25,324 nucleotides of DNA, taken from the NCBI GenBank assembly GCA_023388195.1, contig JAEWGR010000059.1, positions 1-25,324 of the forward strand. Reading direction: 5' to 3'. The notes below the pieces were generated by a model. It saw only the letters and a list, made by a program, of their open reading frames with translations, ran no database searches and was not told where the DNA came from. Positions 15,335-22,177 of the stretch are shown in pieces; the stretch's first letter is position 1, and every line of letters starts with the position of its first letter. Both the position numbers and the translations under genes were made by a program. The stretch is from Bacillota bacterium. GTDB taxonomy: Bacteria > Bacillota > Negativicutes > Sporomusales > Sporomusaceae.

Positions 15335-16504
15335 ATGATAAATAATGATTCACAAGCCCTAGCAGGCTTAACTGATTTACCAGAAAGTACAATTAAGATT
15401 TGCCTTGCTATCACCCCAGAGGAAAAAAGAGAAATATACCGGTTTCGTTACAAGACCTATGTGGAAGAAATGTCCAGGCATCTTGAAGAAGTAGATTATG
15501 ACAACAAGTTACTATACGACGAAATGGATGAATGGGCTTTATTACTCTACGCAAAAATTGGTTCAGAAATAATTGCTACTAAACGAATAAATCTCGGTTC
15601 TATTTTAGACTTTCCGCAAAAAGTGATAGAGTTTTTATCCTTGGAGGTTTTTACAAGCAGTCCTATAAATGGAGTTCATAAATTTGCCTTTATTACAAAA
15701 GTAATGGTCGCTCCCGCTTATCGGAGCTCCCCTGTACTTTACTTGCTTATGGCCAAAAGCTATGAGATTTGTTGCCATAACAATATACAATTCATTTTCG
15801 GCATATGCAATTTCCATTTATTACCTCTTTATGAGCAAATAGGCTGCCATAGATACTATAAAAATTTCTATTATCCTGGTCACGGATTAGCTGTTCCTAT
15901 AGTCATGCTTCCAGATGACCTTCAGCATTTTCGACAAGTGCGTTCTCCCCTTTTTCGTGTGGCACGAAAAAGAGGAATATTGTGCGCTAACACAGTTGAG
16001 TGGTTTCATACAAAATTCACCAAACATGCATCTACCATTAATAGTCAAATTGTTACAGAAGAAGAAGTATGGGCTATATTATGCAAACATTTCAATTGCC
16101 TCCCAACAGAAGCAATAACCTTACTGCATGAATTACCCGTAATAGAGGCAAAGAAATTCCTTCACTGCTGCGGTATCTTTGTCCAGTGCGATCCTGGAAA
16201 TATAATTACTACTCAGGGAGATGTAAGTTATCTGTACAATATATTACTCTCCGGTAAGCTAAAATCATTAACTTTCCAGCGTCCAGTTAAAGAATATACA
16301 ACGTCTGGACAACACTTTGGGGCAAATGGATTAACTGAGCACAATAAACACACTGAAAGCATTGCCGCAATGAGTACTTCGGAAATATTAGTATTATCCG
16401 GTATCGCTTTCCAAAAATTTTACCGTTCTCATCCCGATATTGCCCACAAAATCATTTGGAGAATTAATAAGCTAACAAAGATAAAAGCAGTCACTATCAG
16501 TTGA
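15335..16504 (+). CDS. LuxI/FeeM-fold acyltransferase (candidate N-acyl amino acid synthase) fused to a degenerate cNMP-binding domain
   Basis: Residues 18-205 (of 389) resemble the autoinducer-synthase/N-acyl amino acid synthase branch of the GNAT fold: IYRFRYKTYVEEM (R36/R38), DEMDEWALLLYA (E63, D65), IATKRINL (R84), then KVMVAPAYRSSPVLYLLM and GICNFHLLPLYEQIGC, closing near YYPGHGLAVPIV. These residues parallel the conserved Arg/Glu/Asp set of LuxI and FeeM. Residues about 275-385 follow the cyclic-nucleotide-binding fold (DPGNIITTQGDVSYLYNILLSGKLK, SGQHFGANGL, SEILVLSGIAFQKFYRSHPDIA). The phosphate-binding cassette lacks its Glu and Arg, so the ligand may not be cAMP. There is no helix-turn-helix or signal peptide. 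AAGGAG lies 9 nt before the ATG. The fold is fairly sure; the product is inference. Confidence 0.75.
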   Translation: MINNDSQALAGLTDLPESTIKICLAITPEEKREIYRFRYKTYVEEMSRHLEEVDYDNKLLYDEMDEWALLLYAKIGSEIIATKRINLGSILDFPQKVIEFLSLEVFTSSPINGVHKFAFITKVMVAPAYRSSPVLYLLMAKSYEICCHNNIQFIFGICNFHLLPLYEQIGCHRYYKNFYYPGHGLAVPIVMLPDDLQHFRQVRSPLFRVARKRGILCANTVEWFHTKFTKHASTINSQIVTEEEVWAILCKHFNCLPTEAITLLHELPVIEAKKFLHCCGIFVQCDPGNIITTQGDVSYLYNILLSGKLKSLTFQRPVKEYTTSGQHFGANGLTEHNKHTESIAAMSTSEILVLSGIAFQKFYRSHPDIAHKIIWRINKLTKIKAVTIS

Positions 16505-16536
16505 ATCTAGATTAGATTATTTAGGGGTCAAAGCTT

Positions 16537-16583
16537 AAACAACCGTCTATTACACCCGCATACAAGTGTAATGACGGTTGTTT
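16537..16583. terminator. Long hairpin after the acyltransferase gene, probable terminator
   Basis: AAACAACCGTC (16537-16547) pairs perfectly with 16573-16583, and inside it TTACAC pairs with GTGTAA (16550-16555 with 16566-16571). The 3' arm ends GTTGTTT followed by AATTT, a modest T-rich tail on the plus strand. Confidence 0.6.
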
Positions 16584-16714
16584 AATTTGACGCTTATGAA
16601 GCTTATACCTTAAATTTTATCCGCTAATCAAACCTACATAACTGCAGGGTTTTTCTATGGCAAGTCGTAGTTCTATTACATTCGGCCATGCATTAAAAGC
16701 AACGTGTTAAATAC

Positions 16715-16797
16715 TTGACAGTCTTGTTAGTGCAAGCGGTCTATAATTAAGTATGTCAATTGCTGTATCCATCAATTATAATGCAGTAAAAGGAGGC
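16715..16797 (+). promoter_or_regulatory. Regulatory region of the flavoprotein gene
   Basis: TTGACA (16715-16720) and TATAAT (16742-16747) are both perfect hexamers but 21 nt apart, too far for a standard promoter; CTTG-N6-CAAG lies between them. A second TATAAT is at 16777-16782. A strong AAAGGAGG (16788-16795) has no ATG, GTG or TTG at normal spacing; the nearest in-frame codon is CTG at 16802. The remainder of 16584-16714 shows no feature I can name. Confidence 0.4.
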
Positions 16798-16852
16798 GAA
16801 ACTGTCCGGTCAAACGATGGTTCAAAATTTTATAAAAACAAGGAGTGGTACA

Positions 16853-17476
16853 ATGAATATTCTAGGAGTAAATGGTGCTCCCAATGTAGACGGAACCCTT
16901 GATCAAATGCTGACTGCCTTTCTGGAAACAGTTCCCGGCGGAACCAAAGACACTGTTCTCTTACGCGACTTAACCATTAAGTCTTGCCGAGGCTGTCTAA
17001 ACTGTATACAAAGCAACCGCTGTATTTTGCAGGATGACTGGGATGCAGTACAAGATAAGCTCATGGCGGCTGAAGTACTGGTTTTAGCAGCTCCCACTTA
17101 TTTCTCGGATGCTCTTGGCATAAATACACTCACCCATCTTTTTCTAGAACGCTGGTTTGCACTGAGACATATCGGAACAAAACTAAAACTGAAGAAAGTA
17201 GTTGTTCTCCTGGCCAGTGCTTCCGGTATGACTGACCACTCGGTAAGTAGCTTAAAAAAATTCTTCGAAGTATACTACATGATACCGGAAACAGAGTTTG
17301 TAATAGCCCAGGGCACAATGCCCTGTATGGTTTGCGGCGAGGGCGAAACTTGTCCAACCAGTGGCTTTGTGGTTTTCTTCGGCGGAGCAAAGAAAATTAC
17401 GCCCGATTTATTGCCTTCACTGGCTAAGCAGCCTGAAATTATGAGCAAGCTCAAGGAAATTGCATTAACGATATAA
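16853..17476 (+). CDS. Flavodoxin-fold oxidoreductase, iron-sulfur flavoprotein (Isf)-like
   Basis: This 207-residue protein has a flavodoxin-like FMN domain: ILGVNGAPNVDGTL forms the first strand and phosphate loop, and LVLAAPTYFSDAL the second FMN contact. The compact cysteine motif C45-x2-C48-x2-C51-x5-C57 has the spacing of Methanosarcina Isf, which binds a [4Fe-4S] cluster next to FMN; many related NADPH-dependent FMN reductases share a similar CxGCxxC region, so a cluster is likely but not proven. A second group, CMVCGEGETC, lies near residue 160. The start at 16853 has AAGGAGTGG 4-8 nt upstream; an in-frame ATG at 16817 is poorly placed relative to the upstream SD. Likely a cytoplasmic electron carrier or reductase. 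Confidence 0.85.
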   Translation: MNILGVNGAPNVDGTLDQMLTAFLETVPGGTKDTVLLRDLTIKSCRGCLNCIQSNRCILQDDWDAVQDKLMAAEVLVLAAPTYFSDALGINTLTHLFLERWFALRHIGTKLKLKKVVVLLASASGMTDHSVSSLKKFFEVYYMIPETEFVIAQGTMPCMVCGEGETCPTSGFVVFFGGAKKITPDLLPSLAKQPEIMSKLKEIALTI

Positions 17477-17519
17477 CGGCCATCATCCTATTTACGCAAT
17501 TGCAAGTTTCAGCAAAAAG

Positions 17520-17541
17520 GAGCTGTCATCAAAGACAGCTC
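17520..17541. terminator. Bidirectional terminator overlapping the end of the GNAT gene
   Basis: A perfect 8-bp stem GAGCTGTC/GACAGCTC (17520-17527 with 17534-17541) has a 6-nt loop. The minus strand then reads CTTTTTGC and the plus strand TTCAAATTTTTAC. It serves both convergent genes, and the last GNAT codons and stop lie inside it. Confidence 0.8.
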
Positions 17542-18062
17542 TTCAAATTTTTACTTCCTCGCCTACAGTCTTGCTCAATAACCAATTTATAAAACCGGGT
17601 GTCTACTTTCATAACCGGAAATTGATTGGGTAATCCCGCTTGGGGTATTGCAACAAAATGATTTTTTTCATAGAACCGGTGGGCCGCTAAAAACTTCTCA
17701 GTAGTTCCTAAGTAAATTTCACACATTTCATGTTCACGCGCCCAGGTCATCAACTCGCCGAGCAACATGGCTGCCGTATTATATAGTTTGCCTCTATAAC
17801 CGGTTTTTACAAACATTTTTCTCAAGGCACCCTGCTGGTTGCCGATATCGATCAGCGCAATTGTACCAACGATTTCATTACCACAGCTGGCCAGCCAGAA
17901 ATTTCCACAGCCAGACTGATAAAAACGGGGGATATCGCCTAAATCCGGTTGATTCTCTCTCCCGATAGGAATATTAAACTCGTTCTGCTGAATAGTAAGG
18001 ATTAAATTAATAATTTGCTCTTCAAATTCCGGGGAAAACTTGCGGATAATAATTTTTGACAA
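17529..18062 (-). CDS. GNAT-family N-acetyltransferase
   Basis: This 177-residue protein has the GNAT fold: IRKFSPEFEEQIINLILTIQ at the N-terminus, the central strand NEIVGTIALIDIG, the acetyl-CoA pyrophosphate loop region RKMFVKTGYRGKLYNTAAMLL (about 92-112), and FLAAHRFYEKNHFVAI, the usual C-terminal motif. It should acetylate a small molecule or protein amine with acetyl-CoA. It begins with TTG behind AGGAGG, 25 nt after the MarR stop, so the two form an operon. The last dozen residues (CRRGSKNLKSCL) are read through the terminator stem and look like a non-conserved tail. Substrate unknown. Confidence 0.87.
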   Translation of the reverse strand: MSKIIIRKFSPEFEEQIINLILTIQQNEFNIPIGRENQPDLGDIPRFYQSGCGNFWLASCGNEIVGTIALIDIGNQQGALRKMFVKTGYRGKLYNTAAMLLGELMTWAREHEMCEIYLGTTEKFLAAHRFYEKNHFVAIPQAGLPNQFPVMKVDTRFYKLVIEQDCRRGSKNLKSCL

Positions 18063-18087
18063 TTGCTTCGGCCTCCTTCGTAAAATA

Positions 18088-18552
18088 TTAATCGTTCTCT
18101 TCTTTAGTTGATTTTAGAGCCTTCCAATCCTGTTCGATGTTTTCACGCATTTTTTTAACTAGTTGATAAATAAGGTCTCCTGGTTCCTGCTCAAAGCCTT
18201 TTAAACAAACTTCAATATTCCGGTTCTCCTCTTGAATGATATAGGAATAAATTTCTTGCGCTTTTAAAGTGGGAAATAGATGCCACATCCGCTTATCCAA
18301 ACTATCACGTTCTCGTATTACATAATTCTCTGCCAACAGCTTCTGTATCGCCTTAGTAGTAGTTGCTTTATCTACTTTGAGAAGATTGGAAAGATCAATA
18401 AGATTAACACCCGGATTTTCGCAAATACGGGTCAGAAAAATAAACTGGCCCCGCTGCAATTTGAATTCCCGGAATTTAATATCGCTAATCGATTGAATAC
18501 AGCGAGCCAGCATGCCCACTTCCCGTAAAATCTCATTTGTTAGCTTAGTCAT
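18088..18552 (-). CDS. MarR-family transcriptional regulator
   Basis: This 154-residue winged-helix repressor shows the MarR layout: LQRGQFIFLTRICENPGVNLIDLSNLLKV, recognition helix DKATTTKAIQKLLAENYV and wing RERDSLDKRMWHLFPTLKAQEI, flanked by dimerisation helices. The ATG at 18552 is chosen because GGAGG lies 5 nt before it; a TTG (18567) and ATG (18564) upstream have no proper ribosome site. Two operators of identical geometry overlap its promoter (18566-18636), so it almost certainly represses itself and the GNAT gene behind it. Effector unknown. Confidence 0.92.
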   Translation of the reverse strand: MTKLTNEILREVGMLARCIQSISDIKFREFKLQRGQFIFLTRICENPGVNLIDLSNLLKVDKATTTKAIQKLLAENYVIRERDSLDKRMWHLFPTLKAQEIYSYIIQEENRNIEVCLKGFEQEPGDLIYQLVKKMRENIEQDWKALKSTKEEND

Positions 18553-18565
18553 GTCGGCCTCCATC

Positions 18566-18636
18566 AAATAGTTGATATTTCAACTATTTATAAGTTTAGC
18601 GCCAACTAGTTGAATTGTCAACTAGTTGGCGCTAAA
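18566..18636. promoter_or_regulatory. Twin MarR operators overlapping the marR-GNAT promoter
   Basis: TAGTTGA-N4-TCAACTA occurs twice, at 18569-18586 and 18607-18624, centres 38 bp apart. The first extends to 10-bp arms and the second to perfect 19-bp arms (18595-18613 with 18618-18636). On the minus strand TTGACA (18621-18616), 17 nt, then TAAACT (18598-18593) forms the promoter. The long palindrome spans it and the second site lies just downstream of the start. Confidence 0.82.
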
Positions 18637-18687
18637 CAATTAAAAGCTGAAGTCCATACTACCTGAATTTCTTTGATTCATCTGTGC

Positions 18688-19518
18688 CTATAATCTAACT
18701 CCTATTTCAATAATGTCCTGCAGCAACTCAATAGTCGGGCTTCCGGACGGCTGATATTCAAAAAGACCCAAACCGGCAATTTTAAATTCTTTATCAAGTT
18801 TCTGTAAAAGTTCTGTAAAAACATTAAGCTTCAAACCGGCAGGCGCAGGCACCGGGACATGAGGGAAGTCGACGCAATCGATTACATCCAAATCAATATG
18901 AACATAAATATTAGCAGATCCCTTACTTTTAACTGCTTCAATTACTGAATCTACCTTCTGCTCAATATCTGTTACGCCAAACACACAGATATTCTGAGTA
19001 GCAATATATTCTTTTTCGGCTGGATCTAAATCCCGCACCCCCAGCATGATCAGTTGTGGAGGCGCCAAATGGGGCTGCGTCAATTTTACAATTTCTTCTT
19101 CTCCCTCCCCCAGCAAAGCTCGTAACGGCATTCCATAAAAGTATCTGCTGGCAGAGGATGCCGGAGTATTCAGATCTCCGTGTGCATCAAACCATAAGAC
19201 TGTCAGGTCACCTTTCAGCCGGTTATTTAAATACGCTACGGCAGGGATATCAGCATCACACCCGCCGCCGACTGTAAAAATCGTCTCCGGCTGTGCTTGC
19301 ATTAGCGAGGTTTTTGCTTGTCCCAGCTGCCGGAAAATCTCGGCGTAGCCGATAATGTTATGTTTGGCTTCACTAACCACTTCGGTGCCGACTGGTACTT
19401 CGTCAAGCTTGATCCCTTTAAAATAATTATGCTTCAATTCCAATCCACCTTTATAGGTTGACAGGTCTTGACCGCCGCCTTGCCATTGCGGGAAAAATAG
19501 ATTTATGTGTTTCTTCAT
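18688..19518 (-). CDS. Arginase-family (ureohydrolase-fold) protein with a changed metal ligand
   Basis: This 276-residue protein has the arginase/agmatinase fold. The metal-site motifs are WFDAHGDLNTP (D111, H113, D115) and HIDLDVID (D209, D211), with a conserved Glu in LGLFEYQPSG. The first motif, normally GGDHS with a Mn-binding His, reads GGGCDAD (84-90), placing Cys at position 87. Family knowledge: arginases hydrolyse guanidino groups using two Mn ions; members with Cys here are largely uncharacterised and may bind metal differently. The start has only a weak, distant GAGAGGT. It lies between the MarR operator region and a UroD-fold gene, with an inverted repeat (19564-19586) upstream. 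Substrate unknown. Confidence 0.85.
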   Translation of the reverse strand: MKKHINLFFPQWQGGGQDLSTYKGGLELKHNYFKGIKLDEVPVGTEVVSEAKHNIIGYAEIFRQLGQAKTSLMQAQPETIFTVGGGCDADIPAVAYLNNRLKGDLTVLWFDAHGDLNTPASSASRYFYGMPLRALLGEGEEEIVKLTQPHLAPPQLIMLGVRDLDPAEKEYIATQNICVFGVTDIEQKVDSVIEAVKSKGSANIYVHIDLDVIDCVDFPHVPVPAPAGLKLNVFTELLQKLDKEFKIAGLGLFEYQPSGSPTIELLQDIIEIGVRL

Positions 19519-19563
19519 TATGTCTGGCTACCTCTCAAATTTTATTGTCAACTGACAACAGTT

Positions 19564-19586
19564 AACTATTAGTTATTCTAATAGTT
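19564..19586. promoter_or_regulatory. Inverted repeat upstream of the arginase-family gene
   Basis: AACTATTAG-TTATT-CTAATAGTT has perfect 9-bp arms, with a second small repeat TTGTCA-AC-TGACAA just downstream. The AACTA/TAGTT half-sites resemble those of the nearby MarR operators, though the spacing differs. Candidate operator. Confidence 0.35.
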
Positions 19587-19724
19587 CAAAACAAAGAAAA
19601 AAACTCCTGCCAAACCAAAGCCCAAAAGACGCAGGCGACAGGCCAGACTCAACACGCTCTGTATCTTGGTTCTGACCTTAGCGTTACTTTTCTGCACAAT
19701 TTCCCCGGAAATGGCAGAGGCCAT
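19578..19724 (-). CDS. Possible 48-residue single-TM small protein
   Basis: An ATG at 19724 opens a 48-codon frame: a polar, basic first half (MASAISGEIVQKSNAKVRTK) and then a hydrophobic stretch (LRLLGFGLAGVFFFVLNY) to a TAG, like a small membrane protein with positive-inside topology. Against it, the start lies in the stem of a hairpin (19716-19745), the ribosome site is weak (AGG) and chance cannot be excluded. I do not recognise it. Confidence 0.2.
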   Translation of the reverse strand: MASAISGEIVQKSNAKVRTKIQSVLSLACRLRLLGFGLAGVFFFVLNY

Positions 19725-19745
19725 AGGCAATTACCTATGGCTTCT
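19716..19745. other. Strong intergenic hairpin between the UroD-fold and arginase genes
   Basis: Arms AGAGGCCATAGG (19716-19727) and CCTATGGCTTCT (19734-19745) form a 12-bp stem with one wobble pair and a 6-nt loop. No T tract follows on either strand, so it is not a classical terminator. The rest of 19519-19807 holds only the inverted repeats and the doubtful small frame. Confidence 0.5.
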
Positions 19746-19807
19746 GTTGGCTAAGACATTAGTCATTAACTTGAGCTCATATGTATTTTTAATGTTTAAT
19801 AAAAATG

Positions 19808-20920
19808 TTACTTCCCGGTCGCTGCCGAAATCATCGCTTTGATATTTTCCACCTTGGCATTATAAGGAACACAGCAGCCAACCGCAAGAATAAACCCCTT
19901 CGGCCCCAGAGTACTAACTAAATTGCTGCTGTATTCATATACCTCATCAGGCGAATTCAGCGTGAGCATGGCAGCCGGTACATCCCCCATCAGGCACAGG
20001 TGGTCGCCAAGAACTTCTTTCGCTTTAATCAAATCCGTATTACCATCAGTAGCTAATATACACTTGCCTTTCGGCAGCTGTTTTAAATATTCCAGCGAGC
20101 GATCCCAGTTATTGTCCCAGTGCAGCAGAGCATAGGCACCGGCATCTACCACAGTTTCAACAGTGGCTTTGATATTCGGGAAACAAAACCGCTCCCACAT
20201 CTTTTGCGACATATATTCCGGCGCGGAACGGGTGGCACCAATGAAATAGGCAAATGGCTTTGTCTGAGCAATTTGAGTTTTAAGCATGGCCTGGGTTTCC
20301 GCTGTCATTATCTTGATAACAGCCTCTACCTTGTCAGGAATACGAAAGATATCTTTCAGTAAATTTGCCATGCCCCGGGCGTTGGAAAGACGGTCAAACG
20401 GTGGGGCTATGGTAGCCGGGCTAACCGGCACAATACCGGCGTTTTTGTAATTGGCGTTAATTTGAGGCCAATCGCCAGACCGGTATTTCTGGAAATCAAC
20501 CCAGGACTGCTGTAATTCTGTTTGAAAAATTTGTTGTGACCAGGCACCAAAGCCTTTGTCAATAATCACATTATAGTCTTCCAGTTTCATCGGTGTTATT
20601 TCGTCAATCTGCCACTGCGCATCGCCAGGTAATTCACGGCCAGGCAGCTTTAACCTCGCCATGGAGGCCATCCCCAGAGCCCAAATGATAGGCGCCAGAT
20701 ATTCAACACCATCAACTTCACCCAGTTGCTCAATTGAGGCAATATTGATCCGGCTGGCCACCTCCAAATCCCCGATGTACTCATTTAGGGGTACGCCTCT
20801 GTGCCGGGCAAAAAAAGAATCAGCAGCCAGAATCACAGGTACGCGATCAGGTGTTGCCAGCTCAATTGCTTTGGTAAGGCGGTCAACATGTTTTCCATAC
20901 AAATTGTGCTTGTTTTCCAT
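19808..20920 (-). CDS. Uroporphyrinogen decarboxylase-fold methyltransferase-like protein
   Basis: This 370-residue TIM-barrel protein of the UroD/MtaA family resembles the clostridial group often found with corrinoid methyl-transfer systems rather than haem synthesis. The C-terminal half has LLHWDNNWDR (H267, D269), KCILATDGNTD, MGDVPAAML and VGCCVPYNAKVENIKAM (C349/C350). MtaA/MtbA enzymes bind zinc with His-x-Cys plus a distal Cys; here the motif is His-x-Asp plus the distal Cys. The arginines and DR pair of true HemE are not evident. No corrinoid protein gene is adjacent, so its partner lies elsewhere if it is a methyltransferase. GGGGGAG precedes the ATG. It is divergent from a LysR regulator, a likely controller. 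Confidence 0.82.
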   Translation of the reverse strand: MENKHNLYGKHVDRLTKAIELATPDRVPVILAADSFFARHRGVPLNEYIGDLEVASRINIASIEQLGEVDGVEYLAPIIWALGMASMARLKLPGRELPGDAQWQIDEITPMKLEDYNVIIDKGFGAWSQQIFQTELQQSWVDFQKYRSGDWPQINANYKNAGIVPVSPATIAPPFDRLSNARGMANLLKDIFRIPDKVEAVIKIMTAETQAMLKTQIAQTKPFAYFIGATRSAPEYMSQKMWERFCFPNIKATVETVVDAGAYALLHWDNNWDRSLEYLKQLPKGKCILATDGNTDLIKAKEVLGDHLCLMGDVPAAMLTLNSPDEVYEYSSNLVSTLGPKGFILAVGCCVPYNAKVENIKAMISAATGK

Positions 20921-21077
20921 AAAAACTCCCCCATATCTTTGATTAATTACCAGCGATGTACTATATTTATAATTTTCAATAATTTGTATTTATTGTAACC
21001 TGATATAGCAGTACAGGGAAAACAGTCTTTGATTTAAACGGCACAAGTAATACTTGAGAACAAACCACAAAGTTCGG

Positions 21078-21108
21078 TATTGTTTTTGCAATAATCAGAA
21101 CGTATAAT
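21078..21108 (+). promoter_or_regulatory. Promoter and candidate operator of the LysR gene
   Basis: TTGTTT (21080-21085), 17 nt, then a perfect TATAAT (21103-21108) lie 26 nt before the ATG. TATTG-N6-CAATA (21078-21093) covers the -35 region and could be the autoregulatory site. Further upstream, ATAC-N4-GAAC-N10-GTTC-N-GTAT (about 21050-21080) is a second imperfect inverted repeat between the divergent genes. Confidence 0.5.
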
Positions 21109-21134
21109 TTGAATATACACGGAGGGAGGTGCCT

Positions 21135-22031
21135 ATGGACATCCGGCAGCTTCGTTATTTCATCGCGGCGGCAGAACATCTTAACTTTACCGCAGCGGCC
21201 AGACACGTCTATATAACCCCACAGGCCCTCAGTCAACAGATCTCCGAGCTGGAAAATAAGCTGGGGGTAGCTTTATTTATCCGCAACAGGCATTCCACCG
21301 CCCTTACTGCGGCGGGCGATGCTTTACTACGGGAAGCCAAAGCTATTATTACTAAAACTAATGAGGCTGTTCAAATCACTCGTCAGGCAGCTTCCGGAAT
21401 ATCGGGCAGATTAAAAATTGGGTATTTAGGTTTTGCCGAGCGGCGATTTCTGCCAAAATTAATCAGTCAGTTTCGGCGCAAATATGCGTTTATTGAGTTG
21501 ACCTGCCAACATCTTAGCAACAGGGCTGTTGAAGAATCATTAGACCGCAGTGATATCGACATCGGCTTTGTCCAAGTCTGGGATACAGCAAAACTCCCCA
21601 GTATTCACTGGAAAAAAATTTATAGTGACAATCTTTGTCTGGTAGTCCCGTCAAGCCATCCACTAGCCAATAAGATTGAGGTAAATTTTGCTGAGCTGGC
21701 TAAAGAAACCTTTGTCTTTCATCCCCATAGCGCCCCCCGTGGGTATAACAACCTTATGCGGGTTTGTTCTAACCGCGGCTTTCAGCCCAATGTCAGTCCG
21801 GTTGCCGATATTTTGACGGTATTAATGATGATAGAGGCTGAATGTGGCATCTCCCTGCTGCCGAGCCATATCCCTTCCGGCTACGCCAGCCCCGCGCTAA
21901 ACCTGCTGCATGTTAGTGGCGAAGATATGTCCGTTTATGTCGCGGTTGCCTGGAATCAAAGCAATCCTAATCCCTCAATCCCCCTTTTCCTGCATGAGAC
22001 AGAGGCCTTCTCCGATTCAAAGTTGATATAA
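21135..22031 (+). CDS. LysR-family transcriptional regulator
   Basis: This 298-residue protein opens with the LysR helix-turn-helix (MDIRQLRYFIAAAEHLNFTAAARHVYITPQ..., recognition part ALSQQISELENKLG, about 31-44) and continues with the two-lobed effector-binding domain from about 90 (GRLKIGYLGFAERRFLPKLI). The ATG at 21135 follows GGAGGGAGG by 4-6 nt and starts with the usual family residues; an upstream GTG at 21129 lies inside that ribosome site. It faces away from the UroD-fold gene across a 214-bp region with inverted repeats, the normal arrangement of a LysR regulator and its target. Effector unknown. Confidence 0.93.
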   Translation: MDIRQLRYFIAAAEHLNFTAAARHVYITPQALSQQISELENKLGVALFIRNRHSTALTAAGDALLREAKAIITKTNEAVQITRQAASGISGRLKIGYLGFAERRFLPKLISQFRRKYAFIELTCQHLSNRAVEESLDRSDIDIGFVQVWDTAKLPSIHWKKIYSDNLCLVVPSSHPLANKIEVNFAELAKETFVFHPHSAPRGYNNLMRVCSNRGFQPNVSPVADILTVLMMIEAECGISLLPSHIPSGYASPALNLLHVSGEDMSVYVAVAWNQSNPNPSIPLFLHETEAFSDSKLI

Positions 22032-22065
22032 AGGCAACATTAACGCAGATCATTCTGTTAATACA

Positions 22066-22099
22066 AATAAAGCCTGTACCATTTGGTACAGGCTTTATT
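22066..22099. terminator. Bidirectional Rho-independent terminator
   Basis: A perfect 15-bp stem (22066-22080 with 22085-22099) with loop ATTT has A-rich and T-rich ends, so it can work for the LysR gene (+) and the convergent nitroreductase gene (-). Confidence 0.88.
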
Positions 22100-22177
22100 A
22101 CATTTGCATCGCACCATGGCCTGGCGCGGTTTTTGGTTTTTATCACAAAAGATAAAATGCAACTTTTCTGTTTACCC

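Noticed and set aside
16715..16747. Ordinary sigma-A promoter from perfect TTGACA and TATAAT
   Set aside because: The 21-nt spacing is outside the normal 16-18 range, so it is kept only as an unusual arrangement.
17529..17570. Frameshift at the end of the GNAT gene
   Set aside because: The tail simply reads into the terminator. The conserved GNAT motifs are complete before it, so no frameshift is needed.
18595..18636. The 19-bp palindrome as a terminator for the arginase-family gene
   Set aside because: No T tract follows on the minus strand, and it contains the MarR promoter and operator, which explain it better.
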